Source of the DNA: Platerodrilus igneus
Lineage: Eukaryota > Arthropoda > Insecta > Coleoptera > Lycidae
Direction of reading: 5' to 3'
DNA: 64,000 nt
Assembly (NCBI GenBank): GCA_036346225.1
Contig: JARFIW010001110.1
Span: 1,550,001 to 1,614,000, forward strand
The notes beneath the pieces are model-generated. The model did not search any database. It saw only the letters and a list, made by a program, of their open reading frames with translations, and was not told the origin of the DNA. A program made the translations under genes and the position numbers. Shown here piece after piece: positions 44,378-56,890 of the stretch (position 1 is its first letter; each line of letters starts with the position of its first letter).

Positions 44378-45949
44378 TATGTATTTAAGTTTAATAACTT
44401 TTTGACTACTTGGTTTTATTATATAAAACTCTATCAAAATATAAATATTGGTAATATACAAGCAGGTAGAAATGCAGCTAAGGATATAAAAAACTTATAC
44501 TTTCAAATTAAAATGAAAACGGTTGAAAATTCAAGTCACGAACGTAGGCACTCCCGCACAAACTACGAAAAGACACTATAGGTACAACACGTGTTCTTCT
44601 TTAAGTATATACTGAAACTGTAACCGATATTTGCATTTCTTTCAGCATCACCAAATATGTAGTTAATAGTATCTCATGAAAAGTTACTTGTATTAGGAAA
44701 AAAAGTTTTACTTTCAAACAAATCGATTGACCTGACCTCCAATGAATAAATATTTCTAGGTTAGTGAACAATATTAGTAAGCTTATAATTTCATTCGCAA
44801 ATGATATACAAATTAATTAATTTAATATAAAAATTAATGTACTCTCGCTAGGTGATTCATTTAGAAACTAGTTATCTCTGCAATACCAAAATTATAATGT
44901 AGAAGTTATTTAAAATGTAGTTGTTTTTTTGGTAACTATCCTGTAGATGATAAGCATGTACTTTCTCTTGTCAGGTAATCGGTTTTAAACTAGGCAAGTC
45001 ATGAATTCTAACACCATGCATGCTAATTTATAAAAATTTACGCTAAACAGGATTTTAAAATGCCTCCAAACCAAAATTGCTTTTTATGGTATTGAGAGAA
45101 ATTTATGTATAATTGGTTGTCTATAGCACCTATAAGAGTTGATCTTATTTTGAAAATTCTTAAAGATTTGGTTTCTAAGAAAAATGTAGACCAAACTTAT
45201 ATGTCATACCCTAAGACGATTTCGGGTAACTTCCTATAATCAGGGGTATAACTTTGTAAGGGTGGTTTGATTTAACCAATTCCGATGGTTTTAAATTATA
45301 CCGAAATTCTGGATGAAAGCGTATATCAGTGTGTAACATGCCTTTTTGCGTATATTTTAGCATGTTACATCTGTGCTTGGCACTATTAGCATATAAATGC
45401 TAATATCTACATTTAAATATAAAATTACTCTCTTTATTATGTATTAATATTTTCTATAAGAATTTATCTCGCACAATCCTGGATTATTAGTTTTAATCCA
45501 CAAGTTACTAATTTGTTTACATAAGTACAAATAAATATATCTATATGAAATTTTCCTATTGGTTATTTCTGAAGTGTTTATTCCAAAGTCACAACTGGTG
45601 TGGTTCTAATTTTGTATTATTGAGAATAATCGCTAGAGATCGTCCATCCCGAAGATGGCCGAAAATAATTTATTAGAAGTGTCAAATTTTCATTTCTCTG
45701 ATATCTGATAGCTTATCTAGCACTGTTGAACATTTGCGATTTGAACCTCTACCTTGCCTAATGTGCTTATCTGGTATGTAAATTTTCTAATCATAAATCC
45801 TAAATTAACATTTAAATATATTTCTAGATGTTTAGTATAATGGATGAAGAAGTTGTGTATTTATAAAGATGGTAAGATATTAATGGATTTAATTTTCCTT
45901 TGCACCTCGTGTTAGATTGTCACTTTAGTAACACAACTGAATTTTCTAG
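44378..45949. other. Element flank and intergenic DNA
   Basis: About 44900-44960 resembles 4250-4330 (GTAGAAGTTATTTAAAAT, TATCCTGTAGA), so part of the element's outer sequence may extend here. GGGGTATAACTTTGTAAGGG (45244-45263) belongs to the dispersed repeat also seen at 4821 and 47223. No gene was seen. Confidence 0.4.
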
Positions 45950-46102
45950 GGTGCTCCTGTAACATATGCTCCTCCGGTCAAGTATTCTCCAGTAAAGTAT
46001 CCTCCGGTCAAGTATTCTCCGGTAAAGTATGCGTCACGGCGACGTGTTTTCTCTCATTCAGATTTTCTGCATGGAAAAGTTACTTGTCGCACAACCAGAT
46101 GA
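45950..46102 (+). CDS. Possible exon with Pro-Val-Lys-Tyr repeats (cuticle-like)
   Basis: After an acceptor-like ATTTTCTAG, an open frame reads GAPVTYAPPVKYSPVKYPPV, continues with two more KY blocks, and ends SRRRVFSHSDFLHGKV ... R at TGA 46100-46102. The DNA under it is a 30-base unit, repeated twice with one mismatch (45971-46000, 46001-46030), each coding PPVKYSPVKY. Short Pro/Val/Tyr repeats are common in insect cuticular and other structural secreted proteins. The arginine-rich tail is unusual for that class. The upstream exon with a signal peptide was not found, so this may be a last exon, a pseudogene, or a chance frame in a minisatellite. Confidence 0.3.
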   Translation, partial: GAPVTYAPPVKYSPVKYPPVKYSPVKYASRRRVFSHSDFLHGKVTCRTTR

Positions 46103-47209
46103 TGTAAAATAACACTCATCACAAGAATTTTATATTTCGTTTCCTTCTATTTTACATAATGATGCTCAGTTATTATCTTATTGAAAAATACCTTCAAGTT
46201 TAATTGTATGGAACAGAAGTCTGTTAAGGACAACATTCGAAGTTGACCACATGTTTGTTTTGTACCTACACTAGGAGTTCCTCCAACGCAGGATGTCTCA
46301 GTTTCCTGGATATTGAAGGATTCCTGTAAATTAAGTAACTTAGTATTAGTTCAGTTACTGATACTACAGGTAGTATGAAATTAAAACTTTTACCTTATCG
46401 TTTTTCTGTTAAAATAAAGAGGCCTAACCTCTATTTAAATTTGTTTTTGTCACTACAAATATTTTGTATTGATTATTAATTACGTTTTACTTATCTTAAA
46501 GTTTTGATTATTAAGTACATTTTACTTACCTTAAATGATTTCAAGTATAATTCTCTAATACATAACCTAAAAATATGTAAACATTTGGATCTTTATGAAG
46601 CTTCTTATGGTGAAAAGATTTATTACTTGAACTTTCATTTCATGTGCAATTTGTTACATGACATTATTACAATTATGATCATTTTTTGATTTACTACTGC
46701 ATTAAGTAAAATTTTGAGTTTCTGAACAGAGATTATTTATTTTGATTTCTCTATAGAAATTTCTCGTGTACATTTATTAAATATGTGAATTATATCATGT
46801 TAAAATATATAGCGATGTCTACAATGTTAATGACACAAGCGTATATCTTATACATGCCTTTGGAATTGTAATAACTGAGTATTAATATACATATTTAGTC
46901 AAATTTCTCTTATCGTGTTTTAACTTTTGTTTCTCTAAGTTATTTTACAGTTGTGTAAACAAGTGTCTTGATATTTAAATCTTTAACATTCAGATATTCT
47001 CTAAACATTCCCCTTATTCTGATGATTTCAAGTCTCATGCAGCCTCCGAAACCATAAAGGTCGATGCAAGCTGTGCCGAAGTATTTCTTATACTTCGTCG
47101 TGCACTTACTCTTTTTATAACATCGAGAAGAGAGTAAGGTGCAAGGGGTAATCAAAAAGGATTTATAGGTCGAGTTAAAATTAAATAAACAAAAAACTTA
47201 AAGGTTCGG
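46103..47209. other. Intergenic, no gene seen
   Basis: AT-rich DNA with short overlapping frames (46504-46689 plus, 46940-47155 minus), none with recognisable features. Confidence 0.5.
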
Positions 47210-47480
47210 AGCTTTATAGGAGTGTAACTTTGTAAGGAGTGGTCCGATTTAAAAAATTTTGTCGGATTTAGGTTCTCCGGGAGATTTTTTTTATCTGGGT
47301 TAGATATGAATGCCATGAGCAAAAACTTGGGGTACGAGGCATTAACAGGGTGTAACTTTGTAAGGGGGTAGTCCGATTTTAAAAATTCAAACAGATTTGG
47401 ATTGCCCAAGAAACTGTGAATTAGGTGCATATGGCTAGTCGAAGAAAACTCTTACCTAAGTTAGATATGAATGCAATGTG
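47210..47480. repeat. Tandem pair of a dispersed repeat (period about 128)
   Basis: TGTAACTTTGTAAGG occurs at 47223 and 47351, each followed by a GTCCGATTT-type stretch and a TTAGATATGAATGC block later in the unit (TTAGATATGAATGCCATGAG, TTAGATATGAATGCAATGTG). The second unit carries ATGGCTAGTCGAAGAAAACT (47431-47450), identical to 5176-5195. The 92-codon minus frame across it is an accident of the repeat. Confidence 0.6.
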
Positions 47481-49899
47481 CAAAAATTGAGCCAAATCTC
47501 TCATTAGACATCTACTACTGTTGTCATGCAAAGTTAATATGCGGACATTTACTTTGCTGTTCACTTAAAAAAAGCGTCATATAACCATGCAGTTTGTGGG
47601 ATACTTAAACTGAACAAAATTTATAATATTTTTTCCTTGTAGGTACACAAGTTAGCCACTCGAGGTAAAATTTGGTTTATCTCTGTTAGTTGTGCGATAT
47701 TCATGTTTTAATATACATTAAAAATAATTAACGTGTAGTATTTTTATTATTTGTGCTTAAGTTAAAAGATGTAAAAGAAGGTCATTAGAAACAGGATTCC
47801 ATCAGCTTTTCAATTTCAGAAATAATCCTTTAGTAATTTGCTCACCATCTATTCAAGACCATTAGTATCAGATGGGTTGGCGCTCAACATTTTATTAATG
47901 CTGCAAAAGTTCAGAGACTCTTACCAGGTAGGTGCACGTGTTAAAGTCGTATACCTCTAAAAAAAAACCTTTTGTTGTCATTGAACACACACATCGCCAC
48001 CAAACCAGCTCGCATAATTGTTCTGCGACGTTTCAGTGATAAAGTAACTTAAAAAATGATTAGGATCAATTACACACGTAACAATTGTTTCGATGAACCA
48101 CAGCAATGTTCTACACTGATCCCGCATTACGTTGTGGTTCAAGCTTAGGTTTATCAGCTACCCCGTTTGATTACAACAAATAGTGCGTTTCGTTAGTATA
48201 TTAATGTTCCCAAAAATTTCACGTAACATGCTCATCCTTGAAGTAATCGATGATGAATTTGCATAATATTAACAATTAAACGCGTTGGTTTATCAAATTT
48301 TTTCCATAATAAATTTGCCACGTCTTTACTCTACGACATAGAAGTAAACTTTTCCGGTCGACACCCGTTATTTTTGATACAATAAACCATTTTTTCGGTA
48401 CCTAATTGTTTTGCTTAACCGGTTACCTGCCTATGATGAACACGTTTTTTTAATACTGCTTATCTTGTGTTAGATATATTACAATTTCATGAGATGTGGC
48501 AAGAACATCCCTTTTGAGGGGTAAAACAGCCAAGTCTTTGAAATTAAAAAAAATACTATTTCTTTTCAACAAAAATTTCGGTGTACGTTAAAACAAGGAT
48601 TCACGTATACCCTACTTCGCTATTAATAAATATACTAATGCATTAATTTACGAAAACGCCAAAGTTGAAGCCAAATAACTTCATTTTAGGGTTTTAAAGC
48701 GATGAAGGTTAAAAGATGTTGTCATAAATACGTCAGTACAACTTCAAAAAACAACCATGGTGCAAAATTTCTCCTACTAAATCACACTTAGCTTTAAAAA
48801 AAGAGTTTGCATAATTGTACAGGACGCGTTATCTACTCATATAATGCATACATAGCTTGACTTTCAGTTATCTTTTGTCCGCAAACCTTTCTGAAAAACA
48901 TTTTGCTTACAGTCAGTTAGTTTAAACTATAAATCAGACAGCTACGAGTATCCACCAAGGCAAATGTACGAAATTTACATAGAAACTATAAATTTTCATT
49001 AAACATGCGTACCTGAAAGCGTGTTGTAGTTCTGATAAAGGAGTGGAATCTGCCAGAGTTTATTTAAGTAATTAAAAGGCTGGTGTCTCCCGGAATGTTG
49101 GGATACATTTATCAAAAAAATAAATCTACCTTCATTTATTTCTATATAAATATCACCATAATGTGATAAAACGAAACACGGCAATTAATCATTAGAGCTT
49201 CTGCTAAGACATAGAATGCCAATGGTATGACTGCGAAAATTGCTTTGATGATGCCAAAAGCCATTATGTAAGAAACAGCACAATACGAATTACATCAGAA
49301 CTAAAAGCAAATTTGAAGTAAGGAAAAAGTCAGACCAGCGGTCGGATTTGCGAATGTCTTATATGTACATATATATGAATGTATTTATATAAAAGTAATA
49401 GGTACATAAACGTATTCCAGGGTGGTTGGTACCTAAACATATCTCTTTGGAGCGATGCTAGTATTGCCGATGTGCATTGTCTCTAGCCAGGATATCAATC
49501 ATCGGTAATTTTGAGATATTTAAAATTTTGTGTTTTTGCAGAAATGCTTCAGACTACTACTAAGATTAAAAATTAACAAAACATGAAAATTATAATATTT
49601 CTGTATATTACTTTAGTTTACATTCTAGTAGGATGAAAGGCCGCTTCTGACGCCGCCGAAGTTTCCTGCGCAGCACCTTTATCCTGGATTTACTCTAACT
49701 CTAGTCTGGAATTATTGCTCTTTTATTTTTTACTTCAATCGTTTTTGTGGAAGTTCGGTTTCTGGTGACATTTTAAATCTAAGATCAATTCTCTACTATC
49801 TAAAATCGATAAAAGTCATCCCTGGAAATTCTCACCATGCGATTACTTAGAAATCGAAGCGGTAGATACTATTTATAGTGAATTTTGAATTGTAGAAAA
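47481..49899. other. Long intergenic stretch, no gene seen
   Basis: About 2.4 kb, AT-rich, with only a 61-codon minus frame at 48999-49184. No RNA gene or element boundary was recognised. Confidence 0.45.
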
Positions 49900-51055
49900 T
49901 CTTTATGGTCAAAAATGCTTGCTCATCTAAATTTTTACAGTGTAAGTGGCCTACGGTATTATTTTAGTGAGAACTTTTGGCTTCCTATTCTTCGTGTCTA
50001 ATAGTTCAAGCGGTATCTCTCTTTTATTTTTTTATTGTTCCTAACAGTGTAAGTTTATATGGCTCTTTCAATAGTTCATCAGCAAGGGCTACCGAAGTGA
50101 ACCAACTATCCATCGTGATATTTCGATTACTACCGTGAACAGACTTTGATAATTCTTTTACGAAATAATTTGCCACTGGTAAACCTCATGTTTTTGTTCC
50201 TTTTCCTAAACATGAACATGCGTCAATTAGGTATTTCGATGAAGAATCACCTAGCATCACAATCTTTATTCCATATTTTGCTGGCTTGTTCGGTATATAC
50301 ATCCTAAATAGACACCCGCCACGGAAACCTAGAAGTTGTTCGTCTATAGTCAAGTAAGACAATGGCGTATAGGATGTTCTGCAGGTATCAATAAATGTTT
50401 CCCATATATTTCGTATATGTGCAAAGGATCATCCTGCTTTCTTTCCCCTCTACTTTCTTTATCGTCAAATCGAAGACAGTTATATAAAAAGTGAAAGCGT
50501 TTATAGCAGAAATGAAATGAAATGAAATGCATGAAGTGATCATCAACAGTTAAATATGCTTTAGCTCTTTCTTTGTTGCCAACCACAAAATGAATTAAAT
50601 TTCTACTGGTTGTTCTTTTGGATTTTAGTGGTAATTTAGTTGACCACTTATGGCGGTCTTTTCCTTTCAGGTTGGTTGTTTTGGGTGTAATTATACTCGT
50701 CTTCTTTTGCTGTATATTAGACAAGGGAAATCTCTTTCCCGGTAAGGTAGCATAATTTTCTTGTTCAACGTTGTGTGTTGGTATTGTTGAATTACGTACA
50801 TCAAGGGCATTCTTAGCACAACGTGTAATTCCATGTGTGGTTGAAACTGGTGAATTATGACATGCAGTTCTAATATCGTCGTACAGATTGCTATCATCAT
50901 CGTCTTTCTGAACTATGCTCTTCTATTCCCAAATAAGCTTCCTCCCAGTCCCTTCCACTTTCAACATATGGTTCTGGATCACTATCTTCCCCATTCATAA
51001 TCCATTCAACTTCATTTTGTATTTCGCGTTCGGCGAAAGGTCTCTTCGACGACAT
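49900..51055 (-). pseudogene. piggyBac-type transposase relic
   Basis: On the minus strand an ATG at 51055 starts MSSKRPFAEREIQNEVEWIM, then the acidic N-terminus (NGEDSDPEPYVESGRDW). Downstream are the DDE core signatures of the DDE_Tnp_1_7 family: RFHFLYNCLRFDDKESR, LTIDEQLLGFRGGCLFRMYI, PNKPAKYGIKIVMLGDSSSK (region of the second Asp) and NITMDSWFTSVALADELL (third Asp, MDSWFTS). It fades after LTLLGTIKK and NRKPKVL. Stops and frameshifts occur throughout, mainly between residues 60 and 120 and at GKGTKT. A GAAAT microsatellite (50510-50530) has expanded inside the coding region. The cysteine-rich C-terminal finger and the terminal repeats were not found. Confidence 0.8.
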
Positions 51056-52261
51056 TTTACTAAAACATCAACTATTACTTAAAAAATAATGAAGTAAGAC
51101 ATAAATTCTCTTACTTGTTAATAATAGAACGAAATATATTTATAATTTTACCAATTCTCACGCATACATCAATACTATTTCGTCGTAAAATCGACAACAA
51201 GTTGTCGAAATAGCGATTATCGGAAATAGTTAAACAGATTCACCTAAACAAATGTATAGCTCACGACTAGTTAGGATGGTAATGAGAACCTTAAAACGGA
51301 CAAGTAGTCGAAAGTGTCCGAAAACTAGTGAAAATACTCGATCGCGGTAAATTTTACGAAGGAATAGTATTTTAGGATTAATTATATCAGCTCTCTTAAC
51401 ACCGGATATCGACTTGTATTGCCTGTCTGAAAGACAATTTAAGAAAAAGGTTTAAGGATCTTTAATGTATAGTCCATGATTGGTGTTTGTAATCATCAGT
51501 TGTCAATAAAGTGATAATTCCTTTATATTCCTTTGTACTCCCGCAGATAATGTTACAGCCATTCTCTTTTTGTTAACTACTGCGGGTTAATATTCGCGCA
51601 GTACTCGTTGATTCATTCAGCTTTGTACTCTTTTTTCCATTTTAATTATTTTATTTATTATTCTTGCCTGTAGAAGCTTCATTGCTAGGTTGCTTTAGTT
51701 TATCACTATTGTTGACATATAATTAGGTTAAGTATCAAACTCTATAAACTGTTACAAAGAGGCAATCTTTAATTGGTCGAATGGTCACTTGTTCATGTAG
51801 TGAATCAATAATTAAATAAAAATCAAGTAATCAGTTTACGTCCCCATATTAATTAATTTTAGGCACCTGCAGCAAACAGTCGCAGTTTTGTGTAGATTTG
51901 ACGTCTTGAAAAATAAGAACACTTTCTAATGCAAAACAGAATAGACAAAAAGGTCTTTCCTTATTAACTCTATAACTCTAGCAAAAATACTATTGCTTTC
52001 AACCGGAGTCAATATATTTCTTATCAAAATACTTAGACTTTTACAACGTTTATGTTTTCCCTATATGCTAATGATAGACTAGTGACATACAAACTTGTAA
52101 TAATCTCAATAATCAAATGCCGAAAGTACTTGGTTTTGATTGACCCACTATATCTTGACACCTTTCCAACAAACTTTCTTAAAATCTTCTTTTTATTAAT
52201 CCGGCTGTGCTTACACTCCGTTGTGCTGCTTATACGTTATTTTTATTGCAGGCCTTACTAT
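51056..52261. other. Intergenic, no gene seen
   Basis: AT-rich sequence between the piggyBac relic and the BEL/Pao element. CGACAACAAGTTGTCG (51192-51207) is a 16-base perfect inverted repeat. The 73-codon frame at 52052-52273 runs into the LTR and is not convincing. Confidence 0.5.
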
Positions 52262-52266
52262 ACTTG

Positions 52267-52460
52267 TATGTAAAATATTACAGGCCTTCTGCGTGCGTCG
52301 ATGGACCTAAAGGTAGTAGAGGGAGTAAGTAAGGGGTTACTGTAACTTGTTGTTCAGAGAAACAGGAGAACGTAAGAAGCTCTCAAGATGTGTAGTCGCT
52401 TAGCTTGATTTATATTTAAATAAACCTTTCTTTAAACTTGATGTTGTTTATTGCATTACA
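52267..52460 (+). repeat. 5' LTR of the BEL/Pao element
   Basis: Begins TATGTAAAATATTACAGG (the 3' LTR has TGTG, so the second base of the terminus has mutated) and ends TTGCATTACA. It contains AATAAA-type poly(A) sequence (TTAAATAAACC). Compared with the 3' LTR it lacks one GCGT unit of a short repeat and has a few substitutions. Confidence 0.95.
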
Positions 52461-52467
52461 TCACCTT

Positions 52468-52485
52468 TGGTGCCGAAACACGGGA
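52468..52485 (+). promoter_or_regulatory. tRNA primer-binding site of the BEL/Pao element
   Basis: TGGTGCCGAAACACGGGA starts 7 bases after the LTR end. TGG at the start matches the CCA end of a tRNA, and the sequence matches the type seen in many insect BEL elements. I cannot assign the tRNA with certainty. Confidence 0.7.
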
Positions 52486-52583
52486 AGATCTGGTGATAAA
52501 TATAAACGAGCTTTAACGTAAATATCCGAAATAACGGAACGGGAACGCGAATATTTAACAGACGGCTATACTATCGAGGCTTC

Positions 52584-53399
52584 ATGATGGAACAAGTAAA
52601 ACGGACAATTTGTAGAACGCACTTAACTAATACAGTTAATAATATAAATTCTATGTTAGAAAGCAGTTTCGGTGTTAAAGACATTTATACAGCTATGTCA
52701 AAGTTAAAGCTTGCGAGTGACAATCTGAAAGAAATTGATAAGCAAATTGAACCTCTGCTTAAAGAAAATCTAGAGGACGAGTTAATGAAAAGGTATGAAT
52801 ATGAAGAGGTTGCTGTAACTACGATGTCTAAGTTGGAATTTAGATTAAAATGCCCAGAAAAATCGCAGATAGAGGTTGACTCGAATTTAACGAATACGGT
52901 ACCAGTAAGTAACGAAACAAGTAGGCCGTCCTTTACGTCAGTGAAGCTTCAAAGTGTACAGTTAGCAAAGTATGATGGTACTGCAAAGGGCTGGCTTCCT
53001 TTCTGGGAACAATTCAGAAGTATGATTCACGACAATCAACAATTAACGAACGGAGATCGATTCAACTACCTGCGAATGTATGTCACGGGAAGGGCCGCTG
53101 AAGCAATTGAGGGATTTCCTCCATCTGGAGCATTCTATGAAGAAGCTTTAAATATATTAAAAGATCAATTTGGAAATGGGGAACGGCTAATTGAACAATA
53201 TATTGATAGCATTATGAAAATCGAACCTGTAAAATCTAAAAATGACGTAAGTACTTTAAGGAAGAATTACAATCTAATTACTTCAGCTATGCGTGCTCTT
53301 GAAATATTAGAAGTATCTAGTTCTCAGTACAACATAATCGTAAAGTCGACTCTCACTAAGTCGTTGCCAACGGAATTGCGTTTAGGATTTTATCGATAA
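52584..53399 (+). pseudogene. BEL/Pao gag (DUF1759-type)
   Basis: From ATG 52584 or 52587 the 271-codon frame gives a helical N-terminus (LKLASDNLKEIDKQIEPLLK) and the DUF1759 capsid core: LQSVQLAKYDGTAKGWLPFW, EQFRSMIHDNQQLTNGDRFN, YLRMYVTGRAAEAIEGF and LIEQYIDSIMKIEPV. It closes at TAA 53397-53399, but the same frame continues directly (MKMKSSNHLEIITNNLESSS) to a TAG at about 53487 and then into the pol part, so the gag-pol frame was originally continuous. The product would assemble the virus-like particle. Confidence 0.9.
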
Positions 53400-53501
53400 A
53401 TGAAAATGAAATCATCCAATCATCTAGAAATTATTACGAATAATTTAGAAAGTTCATCATTAAGGTCAGAGCAAGATTCAGATTGCTAGGTAAAGGATTT
53501 A

Positions 53502-55487
53502 TTGCGGTTACTTAAAAACGAACTCGAGTCGTTAGAACAAGCTTTAATACCGGATGCAGATTGTAAAGAAAAAATGCTCCCAACAGAAAGGAGAACGCAT
53601 TACAAAGGAACTGCGTCTAGTTTATTAGTCACGCCGAACAAACGTCTCGAATGCTGTGCTTTCTGCAAGAAAGACCATAAAACCGAAATGTGTGACTCAG
53701 ATGTACCTTTGGCAAGGAAGAAAGAAATTCTAAAGGCAGCAGGAAATTGTTACCGTTGTACGAGAAATAACCATAGTGCTAAGTATTGTAAAAATAGATT
53801 CTTAAGATGTAAGGAATGCAGAGGCAGGCACGCAACAAGAATATGCGACCCAAGCTTTAAGCCAGGTAAAGATAGACACAACGCTGAGACGACAGGCATT
53901 GCTTTGAAATTAACGAAAGGCGAGAGTGCAATGAACACTTCGGCGCCGTCGGTGTCCAGTTTGATGACAAACGTAAACAAAAATGTGCTATTGCAAACGG
54001 CTTGTGTTTATGCCTTTGGCGAAAATTCAAAGAAGTTAATTAGATTAGTAATGGACGGAGGTAGTCAACTTTCATTTATTAAGGAGAATCTATCAAGGGT
54101 ATTAAATTTACCTGTTGTTGGACAACATAGGGTTCGTATTGCCGCGTTTGGAAATAGGGCATCAATTCCGTCTAAGCTTTACAACCGCGTTTTAATTACT
54201 TTGAAGGGACAATATACAGATGAAATTTTAACGATTGAGGCTGTGGAAGTTCCAGAAATTTGCATGGATGATTTACATATACCTAAAGAAAGCGTGGTAG
54301 AGTATCAAAACTTGCAGCTTACTGACAATATCCCGTTTAATATAGATCGAGCGTTAATTGTTGATGGAATTAGTATCCTTATTGGGGCAGACAATTACTG
54401 GACAGTAGTGACAGGAAAGAATATTTGTCTAAACAAAGGTTTAGTAGCGGTGGACACGAAATTTGGTTATGCTGTGCATGGCCCCATACCAGTCGATGCT
54501 ACAACCATAGGAGTAAATCTGCAGACAGTGTTACATGCGACATGTATAAAAACAGAAGCCGCGATCGAAAGTATGTGGGATTTGGAAACAATAACCAAAG
54601 AAGCAGACGACGATAAGAAATTTTTCAATAATTTTTTGAAAAATAACGTTCATAAATGTGATGATCGATATTTAGTAGCGTTACCGTGGAAGAATAAGGA
54701 TGCAGTGATTGAAAATGATAATTTAATTAGCGCGCGAATTCGTGCTCAGAGGCTACAGTTTAAATTGACGAATATTAACAAAATATGTGAATATAACGCT
54801 GCTATCAAAGGAATGTTGGATAATAATTGTGCCGAGTTAATTTCCCGCGGCGATGCTGAAAAAACAAATGGCGATCGTGTTTACTACATGTCACACAGGC
54901 CGGTTTTTAGAGAAGATAAACAAACAACGCGTTTACGAGTGGTTTTCGATGCCTCTTCACATGCCCCGGGACAAAAATCGTTGAATGACTTATTAGAAAA
55001 GGGGCATAATTTAAGTCCAGATTTAATTAAGATTTTGCTTAATTTTCGTGTAGGCGAGATCGGAATTACGGCTGACATTGAGAAAACATTTCTACAAATT
55101 TATTTACATTCCGACGATAAAGACGCACATCGATTCTTATGGTACCATAACGACAATGAACTGGAAACGTACCGTATGAATAGAGTAACATTCGGAGTTA
55201 CATGTAGCCCGTTTCTTTTAAATTCCGTGATACGAACACATTTAATCAATAATCGAAAACAAAACCCTGAATTTATTGAAATCTTAGAAAGGGGATTTTA
55301 TGTAGACGATCTAGTGGTCAGTGTAAACAATCGAAATGTTGCAGAACATTTAAAAGACTTTTCAAGTAAGCTTTTTCAAAGAGCCTCCATTAAATTACGC
55401 AAATGGACGATTAATGATCTCGAAGTAAACAGCAAGGTTGAATCGCAAAATGCACAAAGTTCAAAGGTGTTAGGAATTAACTGTTGA
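53502..55487 (+). pseudogene. BEL/Pao zinc knuckles, protease and reverse transcriptase
   Basis: A 661-codon frame in phase with gag; the TTG at 53502 is only the first possible start after a stop, not a true one. It has Cys/His zinc-binding motifs (CCAFCKKDHKTEMC, CYRCTRNNHSAKYC, CKECRGRHATRIC), then the protease LVMDGGSQLSFIKENLS, where the catalytic D-(S/T)-G reads D-G-G, a change expected to abolish activity. The RT shows RVVFDASSH, GITADIEKTFLQIYLHSDD (first catalytic D), TFGVTCSPFLLNSVIRTHL and FYVDDLVVSV (YVDD box intact). It ends SKVLGINC at TGA 55485; this stop replaces what is usually Trp, and the frame reopens at once. Confidence 0.9.
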
Positions 55488-55514
55488 AATCAGAACGATA
55501 GAATTAGTGTCGAT

Positions 55515-56890
55515 TTGAGTAGTGTAACGGGGTACATACATTCCGTTAAGATGGTGAAAAAAAGGCACGTGTTACAGACAATTGCTCGTGTGTATAATAC
55601 GATAGAGAAAGCTACGTCAACGATAGATATATTATCCAAAATGTCTTTACTAATTAACGACACTACAAAAGGTAGCACTCAATTTATAGATTCCTCCAGA
55701 TACAGTGATTTTGATCGTGTAGTGCGGATAACGGCATATGTTTTACAATTTATAGGAAATTTAAAACCCAGAAATAATAAAGAAATGAAAAGCTTAACCG
55801 TAAACGAATTTGAAGGGGCCGAAATATGTTTACTGCTGCAAGCTCAGCGGGACGTTTATTATTCGGTGATTAACAGCTTACAAAAGGGTCAGGGCATTGA
55901 ACGGAAATCGAGTATTTCAACTTTAAGCCCTTTCATAGATAAACATGAATTGCTGCATTTGGGTGGACGTCTTCATAATTTAAGAGAAGATTTCGACCTC
56001 AAGCATCCCGTTATTCTATCGAAAAATGCACATTTAAGTAAACTACTAATAATGAAGTTTTATAAAACTCTTCATCATAGTGGTGTTAATGCGACTCTTT
56101 ACGAATTACGTAAACGATTTTGGATTGTACGAGGACGGCAATTAATAAAGTCCGTTTTAGCAAGATGTGTCATCTGTAAACGACTTCGTAGAAAGTCAGG
56201 GTCACATCCTTTCGCGCCGTTACCTAGAGATCGAATACAGCAAACAAAGCCTTTTGAAGTGACAGGTTTAGACTTCGCCGGACCGTTGTATTTTAAAGAC
56301 AGTTATCATTCAAAGCCATATTATGTGATTTTATTTACCTGCGCTGTTATACGAGCACTTCATCTAGAGATTGTTTTGAAAATGGATGTTGCGTCTACAA
56401 TCAGTGCATGTAAACGGTTCTTTGCCCGTAGAGGGATTCCTAAGGCCATTTACTCAGATAACGCTAAAACATTTAAAAGAATATCATGTGAAATATCGAC
56501 CTTAAACGAAGTGATGGCGAGTACAGAATTGATCGAGTTCGTAAACAGTCACCAAATTAAGTGGAAATTTATAGTAGAGCGAGCGGCTTGGCACGGAGGA
56601 TTTTACGAGCGACTTGTAAAAAGTGTAAAAACGCCCTTAGGGCTACGATAGGACGTTCTTTACTAAATTTAGATCAACTAAATACGGTCATTACCGAGGT
56701 TGAAGCAACAATAAACGCCCGCCCGCTCACATACCTAGGTAGTGAACCTATGGATTTAATGCCGTTAACCCCTTCGCATTTTTTATTGGGACCCGCTTTG
56801 GCTACTATTCCTTTTGTTGACCGTGTTATTAGTGGAGATGAGATTCGTAGGCTATGGAAGCAGAGAACAAACGTTATCGACTACTTTTAG
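55515..56890 (+). pseudogene. BEL/Pao integrase, after a deleted RNase H
   Basis: The frame in phase with RT reads KRHVLQTIARVYNT at 55557-55600, but then passes in about 30 codons to DRVVRITAYVLQFI, which normally lies beyond RNase H; several hundred codons are absent. The integrase follows: zinc part (LLIMKFYKTLHHSGVNATLY, LARCVICKRLRR), core with FEVTGLDFAGPLY (first D), IYSDNAKTFKRIS (second D) and WHGGFYERLVKSVK (E). A frameshift at about 56630 moves the rest to another frame (LDQLNTVITEVEATINARPL, PLTPSHFLLG), which stops at a TAG (56888). Confidence 0.9.

Noticed and set aside
47152..47430. 92-codon minus-strand frame
   Set aside because: It lies inside a tandem pair of a dispersed non-coding repeat, and internal peptide repeats follow the DNA repeat.
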